Below, piece after piece: positions 45,419-53,998 of a stretch of DNA of 64,000 nt. The stretch comes from Rhizobium sp. BG4. GTDB taxonomy: Bacteria > Pseudomonadota > Alphaproteobacteria > Rhizobiales > Rhizobiaceae. Each line of letters begins with the position of its first letter. Position 1 is the stretch's first letter. A program made the position numbers and the translations under genes. The notes below the pieces were generated by a model. It saw only the letters and a program-made list of their open reading frames with translations. It searched no databases and was not told where the DNA came from. The stretch covers positions 248,001 through 312,000 of the forward strand of contig NZ_CP044126.1 of assembly GCF_016864575.1 (NCBI RefSeq), written 5' to 3'.

Positions 45419-46933
45419 ATGCCGAGTCTGCTCGGGATCGATAGTGGCCTGACGGTCACCAAGGCCGTCATTTTCGACATCGACGGCACGCCGCTCGCAG
45501 TCAGCAGGCGCCGCGTCACCCAGTTCATGCCGAAGGCGCGCCATATCGAGCGCGATATGGAGGAGCTCTGGACGGCGACCGCCGATGCCATCCGCGAGGC
45601 GATCGCGCTGAGCGGCCGGCCGGCGAACGACATCCAGGCGATTTCCGCCACGGCGCATGGCGATGGCATCTATCTCCTCGATCACGACCAGAAGCCGCTC
45701 GGCCGCGCCATCCTCTCGCTCGACAGCCGGGCAGGAGAGATCGTCGATCGGTGGGAAGGCGAGCTGGCGGATGCCTCGATAGAGCTGACCGGCCAGATTC
45801 CGCATGTCTCGGCACCCTCGGCACTGCTCGCCTGGATTCGTGAAAACGAGCAGGAGCGGTTTCAGCAGATCGGCCACTTCATCAGCTGCAAGGACTGGCT
45901 GCGCTTCTGCCTCACCGAGATCATCGGCACCGACCGTACCGAGGCCAGCACCTCCTTCACCAATGTGCGCACGCAGGATTATAGCCAGGACGCGCTGAAG
46001 CTCTTCGGTCTCGAAGCGCTCGTTCACGCCCTGCCGCCGGCCTCCCGCTCCGACCAGATCGTCGGGCGGGTAACACGCGAGGCGGCGCTACGGACCGGCC
46101 TTGCCGAATGCACGCCGGTCGTCGCCGGATTGCATGATGTCACCGCCTCGGCGCTAGGCGCTGGGGGATACGGGCAGGGCGTCGTCGCCGTCATCGCCGG
46201 GACCTATTCGATCAACGAGACGCTGTCTTCCGAGCCGCGCGTCGACAGGCGGTGGTTCTGCCGCAACGGCATTGCGCCCGGCATCTGGAACAGCATGTCG
46301 ATCTCGCCGGCCTCGACCGCGAATTACGACTGGTTTCTCGATACGCTCTGCGCCGGCGAGCGGGCACAGGGCGGCGCGATCCACGCGCTGCTGGCGCCGG
46401 AAATCGACGCGGCCTTCGAGCGCCCGTCGACCGCGCTCTTCCACCCCTATCTCTTCGGTTCGCCCTATGGCGCCGCAGCCAGCGCGAGCTTCTTCGGTCT
46501 TGGCGGCTGGCACGATCGCGGCGACATGCTGCGCGCCGTCCTCGAAGGTATCGCCTTCAATCACCGTATCCATGTCGATGCGCTGCGCGATGGTTTTTCC
46601 TTCGATCGGGCGCGGCTCGCAGGCGGCGTGTCGCGCAATCCGACCGTGGTGCAGATGTTTGCCGACGTGCTCGGCATGCCCGTGACTGTGACCGAGACCG
46701 ATGAGGCAGCGGCCTGGGGTGCGGCGCTTTGCGCCGGATCGGGCGCCGGAATCTATGCCGATCCGCAAGCCGATCCCCGTGACATAGCAAGCATCGCCAG
46801 GACCTGCGAACCGGATGCGGTACGCAGCGCCGATTACGAGAAGCGCTACCAGGTATTCCGCGAAATCGCCGAGGCGATGACGCCGCTCTGGCCGAAGATT
46901 GCCGGCCTCGCACCCGCCAACTTGGCAAACTGA
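45419..46933 (+). CDS. FGGY-family carbohydrate kinase of unknown substrate
   Basis: A 504-aa cytoplasmic sugar or polyol kinase. The N-terminal motif is LLGIDSGLTVTKAVIFDIDG; the substrate region has SATAHGDGIYLLD and CKDWLRFCLTEIIGTDRTEAS; the C-terminal ATP domain has LAGGVSRNPTVVQMFADVLGMPV and ETDEAAAWGAALCAG. It resembles xylulose/ribulose-type kinases (COG1070) more than glycerol kinase. It begins 36 nt after the DeoR gene and ends 45 nt before a GlpD-like gene, so a kinase-then-dehydrogenase route like EryA-EryB is likely for another polyol. The substrate cannot be named. Confidence 0.85.
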   Translation: MPSLLGIDSGLTVTKAVIFDIDGTPLAVSRRRVTQFMPKARHIERDMEELWTATADAIREAIALSGRPANDIQAISATAHGDGIYLLDHDQKPLGRAILSLDSRAGEIVDRWEGELADASIELTGQIPHVSAPSALLAWIRENEQERFQQIGHFISCKDWLRFCLTEIIGTDRTEASTSFTNVRTQDYSQDALKLFGLEALVHALPPASRSDQIVGRVTREAALRTGLAECTPVVAGLHDVTASALGAGGYGQGVVAVIAGTYSINETLSSEPRVDRRWFCRNGIAPGIWNSMSISPASTANYDWFLDTLCAGERAQGGAIHALLAPEIDAAFERPSTALFHPYLFGSPYGAAASASFFGLGGWHDRGDMLRAVLEGIAFNHRIHVDALRDGFSFDRARLAGGVSRNPTVVQMFADVLGMPVTVTETDEAAAWGAALCAGSGAGIYADPQADPRDIASIARTCEPDAVRSADYEKRYQVFREIAEAMTPLWPKIAGLAPANLAN

Positions 46934-46978
46934 CAAGACGAATGCCGGCGCTCCCAACCGGCGATTTAGGATACGACC

Positions 46979-48724
46979 ATGACAGCCGACATGCAGCAGC
47001 GCTTCTCGCACCTAGGAGAGGGCGATATCGACGTCCTGATCATCGGGGCGGGTATCAATGGCGCCGGACTTTTCCGCGATCTCTCGGCGCAGGGCATCAA
47101 CTGCCTGATCATCGACAAGGGCGATTTCGGATCCGGCACCAGCGCCGCGCCCTCGCGCCTTATCCACGGCGGCCTGAAATATCTCGAGACAGGCGAATTC
47201 GGCCTCGTGGCGCAATCGACGCTGGAGCGCAATCTCCTTCTCAAGAACGCGCCGCATTGCGTCGAGCCGCTGCCGACCTTCATCCCGGTCTTCTCCTGGA
47301 CGCGCGGCATCTGGGCGGCCTTGCGGACGCTGTTCGGCTCGAAGACGGCGCCGCGCAGCCGCGGGGCCGTGCTGATCAAGATCGGCCTCGGCCTTTACGA
47401 TTTCTTCGGCTCGCGCGACCGTGTCATGCCCAAGCACCGGCTGATCCTCAAGAGGCAGGCGCGCAAGGAAATGCCGCATGTCACACCGGCGATCGTCGCG
47501 GGCGGCATCTATTACGACGCCAAGATCAGCCGCCCGGAGCGGCTTGTCTATGAACTGGTCAAGGATGGCTGCGATGCCAATCCGAAGAGCCTGGCCGCCA
47601 ATTTCGCGATACTGGATTCCGTCGAGGAGGGCCGGCTGACATTCCGGCAGGCTGACGGGTCGAGCTTCGCCGTGAAGCCGAAGCTTGTGGTCAATGCGGC
47701 TGGCCCCTGGATCGATCACGTCAATACCGCGCTCGGGGCGCCGTCACACCTGATCGGCGGCACCAAGGGCTCGCATATCCTGCTCGATCAACCCGAACTG
47801 GTACGCAGCCTGAACGGCCACATGATCTATTTCGAGGCCGACGACGGCCGCATCTGCCTCGTCTACAGCTATCTCGGTCTGGCGCTGGTCGGCTCGACCG
47901 ATATCCCGGCCGATGACCCTGACAATGTCCTCTGCGAGGAGCCGGAGACGGATTATTTCCTCGAAAGCGTCCGCTCGCTGCTGCCGACGCTGCGCTTCGA
48001 CCGCGACCAGATCGTTTACAGCTATAGCGGCATCCGCCCGCTGCCCGCCTCCGATGCGACGGCACCGGGCCTGATCAGCCGCGATCATTCCGCGCCGGTG
48101 AAGGAGCCGGAAGGCAACCGCCCGTTCCCGATCGTCTCGCTGGTCGGCGGCAAGTGGACGACGTTCCGCGGCTTTGCCGAAGAAGTCGCCGATACCGTTC
48201 TCTCCCGGCTGCAGCGCGACCGCCGGGAATCGACGCGCTATCTGGCGATCGGCGGCGGCAAGGGCTTTCCTGCCGATGGTGAGAAGCGCGGACACTGGAT
48301 CAAGGATTTGGCCGCGAAGGGCGGCGTGACGATCGAACGCGCCGACGAATTGCTGAGCCGCTACGGCACGACGGCTGCGCCGATCCTCACATTCGCTTCG
48401 GTTCAGTCTGACGACACGAGACTGACCGGCGCGCCGCGCCACAGCTTCAGGGAGATCGACTGGATCGCCAGAAGCGAGCTTGTCGTCCACCTCGCCGATA
48501 TCGTGCTTCGCCGCACGACGCTGGCGATCGAGGGGCGGCTGACGATCGAGGGGCTGAGAGAAATCGCCGGTATTGCCGCCGCAGCTCTCGGCTGGGATGC
48601 GGCGCGGACGGAAAGCGAGATCGCCGACGTCACCGGTCAATTGAGCCGCTTCCACGGCCAGACGCTGACGAGCACCGCGCCGGCTGCCGGCCGCGAGAAA
48701 ACCCCGCGCCCGGCTTCAGGCTGA
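46979..48724 (+). CDS. GlpD-like FAD-dependent polyol-phosphate dehydrogenase
   Basis: FAD-dependent dehydrogenase of the glycerol-3-phosphate dehydrogenase family, 581 aa, longer than EryB at 503. FAD motifs are IDVLIIGAGINGAGLFRDLSAQGINCLIIDKGDFGSGTSAAPSRLIHGGLKYLE, then LVVNAAGPWIDHV, GGTKGSHILLDQPEL and SLVGGKWTTFRGFAEEVAD. The long C-terminal domain is present. Being paired with the FGGY kinase it should oxidise that kinase's product. It could also be a glycerol-3-phosphate dehydrogenase paralogue; no glpK- or aqp-like gene is nearby. Confidence 0.85.
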   Translation: MTADMQQRFSHLGEGDIDVLIIGAGINGAGLFRDLSAQGINCLIIDKGDFGSGTSAAPSRLIHGGLKYLETGEFGLVAQSTLERNLLLKNAPHCVEPLPTFIPVFSWTRGIWAALRTLFGSKTAPRSRGAVLIKIGLGLYDFFGSRDRVMPKHRLILKRQARKEMPHVTPAIVAGGIYYDAKISRPERLVYELVKDGCDANPKSLAANFAILDSVEEGRLTFRQADGSSFAVKPKLVVNAAGPWIDHVNTALGAPSHLIGGTKGSHILLDQPELVRSLNGHMIYFEADDGRICLVYSYLGLALVGSTDIPADDPDNVLCEEPETDYFLESVRSLLPTLRFDRDQIVYSYSGIRPLPASDATAPGLISRDHSAPVKEPEGNRPFPIVSLVGGKWTTFRGFAEEVADTVLSRLQRDRRESTRYLAIGGGKGFPADGEKRGHWIKDLAAKGGVTIERADELLSRYGTTAAPILTFASVQSDDTRLTGAPRHSFREIDWIARSELVVHLADIVLRRTTLAIEGRLTIEGLREIAGIAAAALGWDAARTESEIADVTGQLSRFHGQTLTSTAPAAGREKTPRPASG

Positions 48725-48741
48725 CTTTGCTCAAGAGCCAA

Positions 48742-48765
48742 CGCGCCGGTGCCATTTCCGGCGCG
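48742..48765. terminator. Hairpin between convergent GlpD-like gene and ribH2
   Basis: CGCGCCGG and CCGGCGCG pair around TGCCATTT in the 59-nt gap between convergent genes. On the plus strand it is followed by CTAGCTTGTTTC. It is a plausible terminator for the plus-strand operon. Confidence 0.5.
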
Positions 48766-48783
48766 CTAGCTTGTTTCATGCGA

Positions 48784-49260
48784 TCAGAGAGCTGTGACCG
48801 CCAGGTTGCTGCGTGCCTCGAGGATTGCCCGGCAGGCATTGGCAGCCTCCTGGCCCTTGATCACGAAGTGGTTCATGAAGAACTCGATATGGGCTTCGCT
48901 TTCCTGGAAGTGATGCGGCGTCAGAACTGCGGAGAGAACCGGGATGCTGGTGTCCAGCTGGACACGCATCAGGCCGTCGAGAACGGTGCCCGCGACGAAA
49001 TCGTGCCTATAGATGCCGCCATCGACGACGAAGGCGCAGCCGAGGACTGCGGCATATTTGCCGGTGCGGGCGAGCGTCTGCGCGTGAAGCGGGATTTCAA
49101 GGGCGCCGGGAACGTCGAAAATCTCGACATCGGCGGCGTTGCCGCCTTGCGCCTGCCACGTCGAAACGAAGGAATTCACACACTGGTCGACGATACCGGC
49201 ATGCCAGCGGGCACGCACGACGGCGATCTTGATGCGCTGGGGTTTGGTTGCGATAGTCAT
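48784..49260 (-). CDS. ribH2: 6,7-dimethyl-8-ribityllumazine synthase, type II
   Basis: Penultimate enzyme of riboflavin synthesis, 158 aa from the ATG at 49260. Family motifs are IAVVRARWHAGIVDQCVNSF, the substrate loop VPGALEIPLHAQTLARTGKYAAVLGCAFVVDGGIYRHDFVA and PVLSAVLTPHHFQES. It matches the RibH2 decameric type of Brucella and Rhizobium rather than the icosahedral RibH1. No other rib gene is nearby, so it is a stand-alone second lumazine synthase. Its leader contains an FMN riboswitch, which predicts repression by FMN. Confidence 0.92.
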   Translation of the reverse strand: MTIATKPQRIKIAVVRARWHAGIVDQCVNSFVSTWQAQGGNAADVEIFDVPGALEIPLHAQTLARTGKYAAVLGCAFVVDGGIYRHDFVAGTVLDGLMRVQLDTSIPVLSAVLTPHHFQESEAHIEFFMNHFVIKGQEAANACRAILEARSNLAVTAL

Positions 49261-49371
49261 GTCTCTGCCTTTCAAGGGTGCCATTTCTGGCGGTTGCGTC
49301 GAGCCGCGAAGCGGCCCAATTCTCCCTTGGGCGAACAGCACTGCACACCTCTCGCGCGGAAAGGTGCTGCC

Positions 49372-49510
49372 TGCATGCTCTCTTCCATCCGGACTATACC
49401 GTCGGCTCCGGCCTCTCACCGGATCTGCTGACCTTCCATTTGCGGAAGCGCTCGCGGGCTCCGGGTTTCCCCGATACCGCCGGTGGGGAATTTCACCCCG
49501 CCCTGAGAAC
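49372..49510 (-). ncRNA. FMN riboswitch (RFN element) upstream of ribH2
   Basis: On the minus strand the conserved RFN blocks occur in order: GGGGTGAAATTCCCCACCGG, CGGTA, CCCGCGAGCGC, GGTCAGCAGATCCGGTGAGA, and GCCGGAGCCGACGGTATAGT followed by CCGGATGGAAGAGAGCA. This is the full FMN aptamer. It ends about 110 nt before the ribH2 ATG, leaving room for an expression platform. FMN binding should lower ribH2 expression. Confidence 0.96.
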
Positions 49511-49576
49511 AGCGCGAGATAAATCCAAATCTGGCATGGATGCAAGTCCGGAAACGGCGTCAGATGACCTGTTTGG

Positions 49577-50941
49577 TCAAACAGGCTTGAGATCGCCGAT
49601 GATGGTCGGAATGAGCTCCGACACGGTCGGATGGATCGGCACCGACCATTGCAGGACCGGGAAGGTGGTTCCGGCATTCATGGCGTCGATGATCCCGTGA
49701 ATCGCCTCGTCGCCCTCGATGCCGAGGAAGGCGGCACCCAGGATTTCCTGCGTCTCCGCATCGGCGACGATCTTCATGAAGCCCTTGGTCTCGCCCCGCT
49801 CATTGGCGCGTCCCACGCGGCTCATCGGCCGTTTCGAGACGGCGATCTTGCGGCCGGAAGCACGCGCCTGCTTCTCCGTCATCCCGGCCCGGCCAAGCGG
49901 CGGGTCGATATAGAGTGCATAGGCCGGAATGCGGCTCGACACCTTGCGGTCGCCGCCATCAAGCAGATTGGCGGCTGCGATCTCGAAGTCGTTATAGGAC
50001 GTATGCGTGAAGGCGCCGTGGCCGTTGCAGTCGCCGAGCGCATAGATGCCCTCGACATTGGTCATCAGCCGCTCATCGACAGTGATGAAGCCGCGTTTGT
50101 CGGTCGCGACACCTGCCTTGTCGAGACCGAGATCACCGGTATTCGGCGTGCGGCCGGTGGCGACGAGCACATGGCTTGCCTTGATATCCGGCTTGCCGGA
50201 AATCGAGACGGTGATGCCGTCACCCGCCTTGGCGAAAGCGATGTTCTCCGCTCCGGTATGAACGGCGATGCCTTCGGAAGCGATGATCTCCTCGATCGCA
50301 TCGGAGACATCCTCGTCCTCGCGCGAGGCGAGTTTCGGGCCGCGCTCGATGACCGTCACCTCGGCCCCGAAGCGGCGATACATCTGTGCGAATTCGAGGC
50401 CGATATAGCTGCCGCCGATCACCACGAGATGGCGGGGCAGGGTATCGAGCTGGATGATCGAGGTGCTTGTCAGATAGTCGACATCGGCGAGGCCCGGAAA
50501 ATCCGGAATGGTCGGCCGGGCGCCGACATTCAGGAAGATCTGCGGCGCAGTCAGCACCTCGCCATTGACCTCGACGGTCCTGGCGCCGGTGAATGTCGCG
50601 TGGCCATAGATCACCTCCATGCTCTTCATGCCGGAGAACCAGCCGGTCAGCCCGTTGCGGGCGTTCATCGTCACGGTTTCGGCGCGCTTGCGCACCACCT
50701 TCATGTCGATCCCGATCGGACCCGAAATCTTGACGCCATAGTCGCCGCCGGTGCGCGCCACATGTGCGGCGCGGGCGCTGGCAACCAGCGTCTTCGTCGG
50801 CATGCAGCCCGCATTGACGCAGGTGCCGCCGAGATATTTGCGCTCGATCAGCGCCACTTTCATGCCCTTCTCGGCCATGCGGGCAGCGAGGAAGGGGCCG
50901 GCCTGACCGGCCCCGATGAAGATGGCGTCGTAGGTCTTCAT
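49577..50941 (-). CDS. Pyridine nucleotide-disulfide oxidoreductase (MerA-like, without mercury domains)
   Basis: Class I flavin disulfide reductase, 454 aa. FAD motif: YDAIFIGAGQAGPFLAARMAEKGMKVALIERK; redox-active cysteines Cys41 and Cys46 in GGTCVNAGCMPTKT. The second Rossmann motif is LVVIGGSYIGLEFAQMYRRFG, and the dimerisation domain ends in VPIHPTVSELIPT with the catalytic His-Glu pair. The paired C-terminal cysteines and the N-terminal metal-binding domain of mercuric reductase are missing, so mercury reduction is not predicted; many rhizobial homologues are loosely annotated MerA. It is coupled by ATGA to the DUF4126 gene. A small hairpin (49568-49585) overlaps its stop. Confidence 0.87.
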   Translation of the reverse strand: MKTYDAIFIGAGQAGPFLAARMAEKGMKVALIERKYLGGTCVNAGCMPTKTLVASARAAHVARTGGDYGVKISGPIGIDMKVVRKRAETVTMNARNGLTGWFSGMKSMEVIYGHATFTGARTVEVNGEVLTAPQIFLNVGARPTIPDFPGLADVDYLTSTSIIQLDTLPRHLVVIGGSYIGLEFAQMYRRFGAEVTVIERGPKLASREDEDVSDAIEEIIASEGIAVHTGAENIAFAKAGDGITVSISGKPDIKASHVLVATGRTPNTGDLGLDKAGVATDKRGFITVDERLMTNVEGIYALGDCNGHGAFTHTSYNDFEIAAANLLDGGDRKVSSRIPAYALYIDPPLGRAGMTEKQARASGRKIAVSKRPMSRVGRANERGETKGFMKIVADAETQEILGAAFLGIEGDEAIHGIIDAMNAGTTFPVLQWSVPIHPTVSELIPTIIGDLKPV

Positions 50942-51398
50942 GCGACGGCCGATACGATGAGGACGGCGCCGACGATGGCGACTGCGTCTTCGATGAGGGC
51001 CGCCGGTGTATCCCTGCCGAAAATGGCCGCGAGCTTGCCGCGGGCAGCAGCACCGCCCAGCGTGCCCACGACCGCGCCGACCACACCGGCAATCAGGCCG
51101 CCGACGAGCGAACCGCCGGAGGCGCCGATCGTGGCGCCGGTCAGCGCCCCATGATGAGGCGGGCGCCGAACTGCATCGGCACCTTGCGGCTCGGCGTCGT
51201 CGGCAGCTGGTCGGTGATCAGCTCGACGGCGGCGAGCACCGTGAATATCCACGGCGTCCACTTGTAGCCCATGAAGGCAAGCGGGGTCTGCGATACGTCG
51301 AACCAGCCGAGAGCCGCGCCCCAGGCAACGGCGGCGGGTGCAGTCATGGCCCGAAGGCCGGCAATGATCCCAATCAAAAATGCAAGAAATAGAAGCAT
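50938..51398 (-). pseudogene. DUF4126-type membrane protein gene with a -1 frameshift
   Basis: The first part from the ATG at 51398 reads MLLFLAFLIGIIAGLRAMT... to ...SRKVPMQFGARLIMG, then hits a stop. The continuation GATIGASGGSLVGGLIAGVVGAVVG... to the end is in another frame, and its stop overlaps the next gene's ATG (ATGA). Joined, the two give about 153 residues of a normal DUF4126-like membrane protein. The break is at a run of four G on the minus strand (51147-51150); one extra G restores the frame. This is a recent mutation, a sequencing error at a homopolymer, or less likely programmed frameshifting. Function of the family is unknown. Confidence 0.75.
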
Positions 51399-51485
51399 GC
51401 GAGGGTCCCCTTCCTCTGCGACTGCCGAAACGGCAAAGCCAGCGTGGCACAAAGCTCTACCGGTTGCAATTGGGGGTGGACGGCT

Positions 51486-52718
51486 CTACCGGCCGAGTGC
51501 CTGCAGCGCCTCTTCGGCGGCGCGAAGCCCGCTTTGATAGGCGCCGTGGGCCGTCGAAAAATCCGTCTGGTGCGTTGCTTCGCCGGCAAAAAATACCCTG
51601 CCGTCATAGGGCTTTGCCAGCTCGAGGCGGGCATCGGCCTGGCCGGGCAGGGCGTGGCTATAGCCGCCGCGGATCGAGGGCGTATTCGCCCATTCCGAAG
51701 CTGCGAGCGGGCGCAGCTCGTTGCGGATACCGGAGCCGAAGATCGCAGCCAGTTCATCCATCGCATGCGGGAAGGCACCGTCCGGATCGGTTGCGACGGC
51801 GCGTGCTCCGGCTCCGCCGAGAAAGACCTCGATGACGGGTTTGCCGAAGGGGCGGATATAATAGGTGCCCGTCTTCGGATCGCGCGGATTGCCGAGGACA
51901 TGGCTCTCGGCTTCGAAGCTGTTGCCGCCGGTTATTTCGAAATAGAGCTTCTCGTTATTGCCGAGCGGCAGTTTTCCTGCTGCCTCGCGCCACGGATCGA
52001 GCGGCGAAGGCATCCGAATAAAGCCGTCCGCAAGCACATTGGTGGATACTGCGACGATGACCGCCTTCGGCCTCACGGCGCCCTGCGCTGTCTGCAGCGT
52101 GACACGGCTTCCATCGAGCGCAATCGACTGTACCGGTGTGCCGACATGCAGCTCCACCGACGCCGGCATGGTCGAGGCGACAAGCGCGCCGTAGCCGGTC
52201 TCGACCCGCCAGTTATACTCCGTCGAGGCCTCGTCATAGGCGGCATAGTCTTTAGTGGAAATCCGCTCCAGCTCGTCGCCGCTGATATAGCCGCTCAGCG
52301 CCTGCAGATAGGCGAGCCAGGGTTCGCCGGGCTCCACCGCGTCGATGGCGCAATCGCTTGGCGGCGGCGCATCGGCGACACGCTCGCTCCAGCGGGCAAA
52401 AGCGGCGCGGGCAGCCTCACGCTCGGCCTGCGGAAAGCCGAAGTCGCGATCCTGCCGGTGCCAGGCGCTCGGCTTGCGATCGACTGAAATCCCGGCTTCC
52501 TCGGCAATCCGCGTCCAGGGATTGCGGTCGCCGGAATGCAGCCAGCCGCAGCCGAGATCGAGCGCTGCAACAGGCGTCTGCAACGTCCAGGCACGGCCGC
52601 CGATGCGGGGCAGGGCTTCGAAGACGGAAACCGAGAGGCCGCTTGCCACAAGCCTTCTTGCTGCGCCGACGCCCGCGGCGCCCGCTCCGATGATGGCAAT
52701 ATCCGGTTCTGAATTCAT
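51486..52718 (-). CDS. Flavin-containing amine oxidase
   Basis: FAD-dependent amine oxidoreductase of the monoamine/polyamine oxidase family, 410 aa. The N-terminal dinucleotide motif is IAIIGAGAAGVGAARRLVASGLSVSVFEALPRIGGRAWT, and the C-terminal FAD motif GRVFFAGEATHQTDFSTAHGAYQSGLRAAEEAL is intact. No signal peptide is seen, so it is cytosolic. The substrate amine is not evident. It is followed downstream by the DUF4126 and disulfide reductase genes, 87 nt away. Confidence 0.87.
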   Translation of the reverse strand: MNSEPDIAIIGAGAAGVGAARRLVASGLSVSVFEALPRIGGRAWTLQTPVAALDLGCGWLHSGDRNPWTRIAEEAGISVDRKPSAWHRQDRDFGFPQAEREAARAAFARWSERVADAPPPSDCAIDAVEPGEPWLAYLQALSGYISGDELERISTKDYAAYDEASTEYNWRVETGYGALVASTMPASVELHVGTPVQSIALDGSRVTLQTAQGAVRPKAVIVAVSTNVLADGFIRMPSPLDPWREAAGKLPLGNNEKLYFEITGGNSFEAESHVLGNPRDPKTGTYYIRPFGKPVIEVFLGGAGARAVATDPDGAFPHAMDELAAIFGSGIRNELRPLAASEWANTPSIRGGYSHALPGQADARLELAKPYDGRVFFAGEATHQTDFSTAHGAYQSGLRAAEEALQALGR

Positions 52719-52808
52719 GGGGCAAATAGACTCGAACGATGTCGCATCATGCGCCTTCTGTCAGGCAGCAGGCAAGCCGCCTGACGGCCTCGCCGGTACG
52801 CCAAACTA

Positions 52809-53747
52809 TCAGCCGCTCTTGCGCCCGGCCTGCACGGCAAAGGGCGGAATGAATCGGGCATCCGGCCAGATGACGGCTTCGCGCAGGAAATCGATGACGG
52901 CGCGCACGCGCGGCGCCTGCTTCAGGTCCTGATGGCAGGTGATCCAGTAGCTGCGGGTCAGATCCACCTCCTCGGGCAGCACGCGCTCAAGCTCCGGATA
53001 GCGGCTGGCGAAGAAATAGGGCAGCACGCACAGCCCCAGCCCGTTACGCGTCGCCGTCAGCTGCGCGAAAATGCTGGAGCTCTGAAATTGCGGCCGGATG
53101 CGTGGATGGACATCGCCAAGATAATCCAGGCCCGGGGCAAAGATCATCTCCTCGATATAGCTGATGAACGGATGCGACAGCAGATCCTCGCGGCTGAAGA
53201 CCGGGGCGCTGGCGGCGAGATAATCCCGCGATCCATAGACCTGCAGATGATAGTCGGTCAGCTTCTCGGCATAGTAGGGGCCGCCCTTCGGTTCATCGAG
53301 CACGACGCTGATATCTGCCTCCTTGCGCGACAGCGACATGATCTGCTGGATCGTGACAAGCTCGAGCGACAGATGCGGATGCCGCTCCGCAAACTGCGGC
53401 AGCACGGTCGCAAAAAAGAAATTGGCGAAGCCCTCCGGCGCGCTGAGGCGCACGACACCGCGCTGCGCCATCGCGCCAGTGGCGAGGTCGGCGCGCAGCC
53501 GCTCCGTCTCCTGCTCCATCTTTTCGGCGGTCTCGACGAACCGGTTGCCCATCGCCGTCAGCACATAGCCGCGCGGATTGCGCTCGAAGAGCTTCACCTT
53601 CAGCGCAAATTCCAGCCGGTCGATCCGCCGCGACACCGTCGCGTGACTGGTCCGCAACTGCCGCGCCGCCGTCGACAGCTGCCCGGTTCTGGCCACCGCT
53701 AGAAAAAACTGCAGGTCGTCCCAAGTAAACTGCGAGGAATTGGTCAT
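52809..53747 (-). CDS. LysR-family transcriptional regulator
   Basis: A 312-aa LysR regulator. The N-terminal helix-turn-helix is WDDLQFFLAVARTGQLSTAARQLRTSHATVSRRIDRLEFALKVKLFERNPRGY. The C-terminal co-inducer domain follows (VRLSAPEGFANFFFATVLPQFAERHPHLSLELVT). It is divergent from the ABC transporter operon at 53999, with a palindrome in the 251-bp gap, and may regulate either that operon or the amine oxidase gene 90 nt downstream. The divergent layout favours the transporter operon. Confidence 0.87.
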   Translation of the reverse strand: MTNSSQFTWDDLQFFLAVARTGQLSTAARQLRTSHATVSRRIDRLEFALKVKLFERNPRGYVLTAMGNRFVETAEKMEQETERLRADLATGAMAQRGVVRLSAPEGFANFFFATVLPQFAERHPHLSLELVTIQQIMSLSRKEADISVVLDEPKGGPYYAEKLTDYHLQVYGSRDYLAASAPVFSREDLLSHPFISYIEEMIFAPGLDYLGDVHPRIRPQFQSSSIFAQLTATRNGLGLCVLPYFFASRYPELERVLPEEVDLTRSYWITCHQDLKQAPRVRAVIDFLREAVIWPDARFIPPFAVQAGRKSG

Positions 53748-53894
53748 TGGGCTCCGTGTCGGTCTTAGCCTTTGGTCTAATGCCGGTTGCTGCGGCGTGC
53801 CGCCGCGAGGCCGGATTCAGTGCTTTTGGTACGGTTCTGTGCAAAAATGAACAGATACTGTTTGGAATTATTTGTAAACGCTTGGTTGCCTCAT

Positions 53895-53907
53895 CGGAAA
53901 AATTCCG
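53895..53907. promoter_or_regulatory. Palindrome in the LysR/transporter gap
   Basis: CGGAA-AAA-TTCCG is a symmetric 13-bp site about 150 bp upstream of the LysR start and 92 bp upstream of the transporter operon. It is a candidate operator for the LysR protein. The rest of the 53748-53998 gap shows no other strong signal except GGGAGGAGAG before the first transporter gene. Confidence 0.35.
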
Positions 53908-53998
53908 TGATCGTGGGCGTTGAGTGGCTGTCTTGAGGAGGACGGCTCGTCAAATTTGAACAGACTCGCAATCTGCCAATCTCTGGGAGGAGAGACAT

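Noticed and set aside
43376..46027. An 883-codon minus-strand frame across eryG, the DeoR gene and part of the FGGY kinase
   Set aside because: It crosses three supported genes and their hairpins, with no domain signature.
49577..50941. Annotation as mercuric reductase
   Set aside because: The N-terminal mercury-binding domain and the C-terminal cysteine pair are absent; only the general disulfide reductase fold is present.
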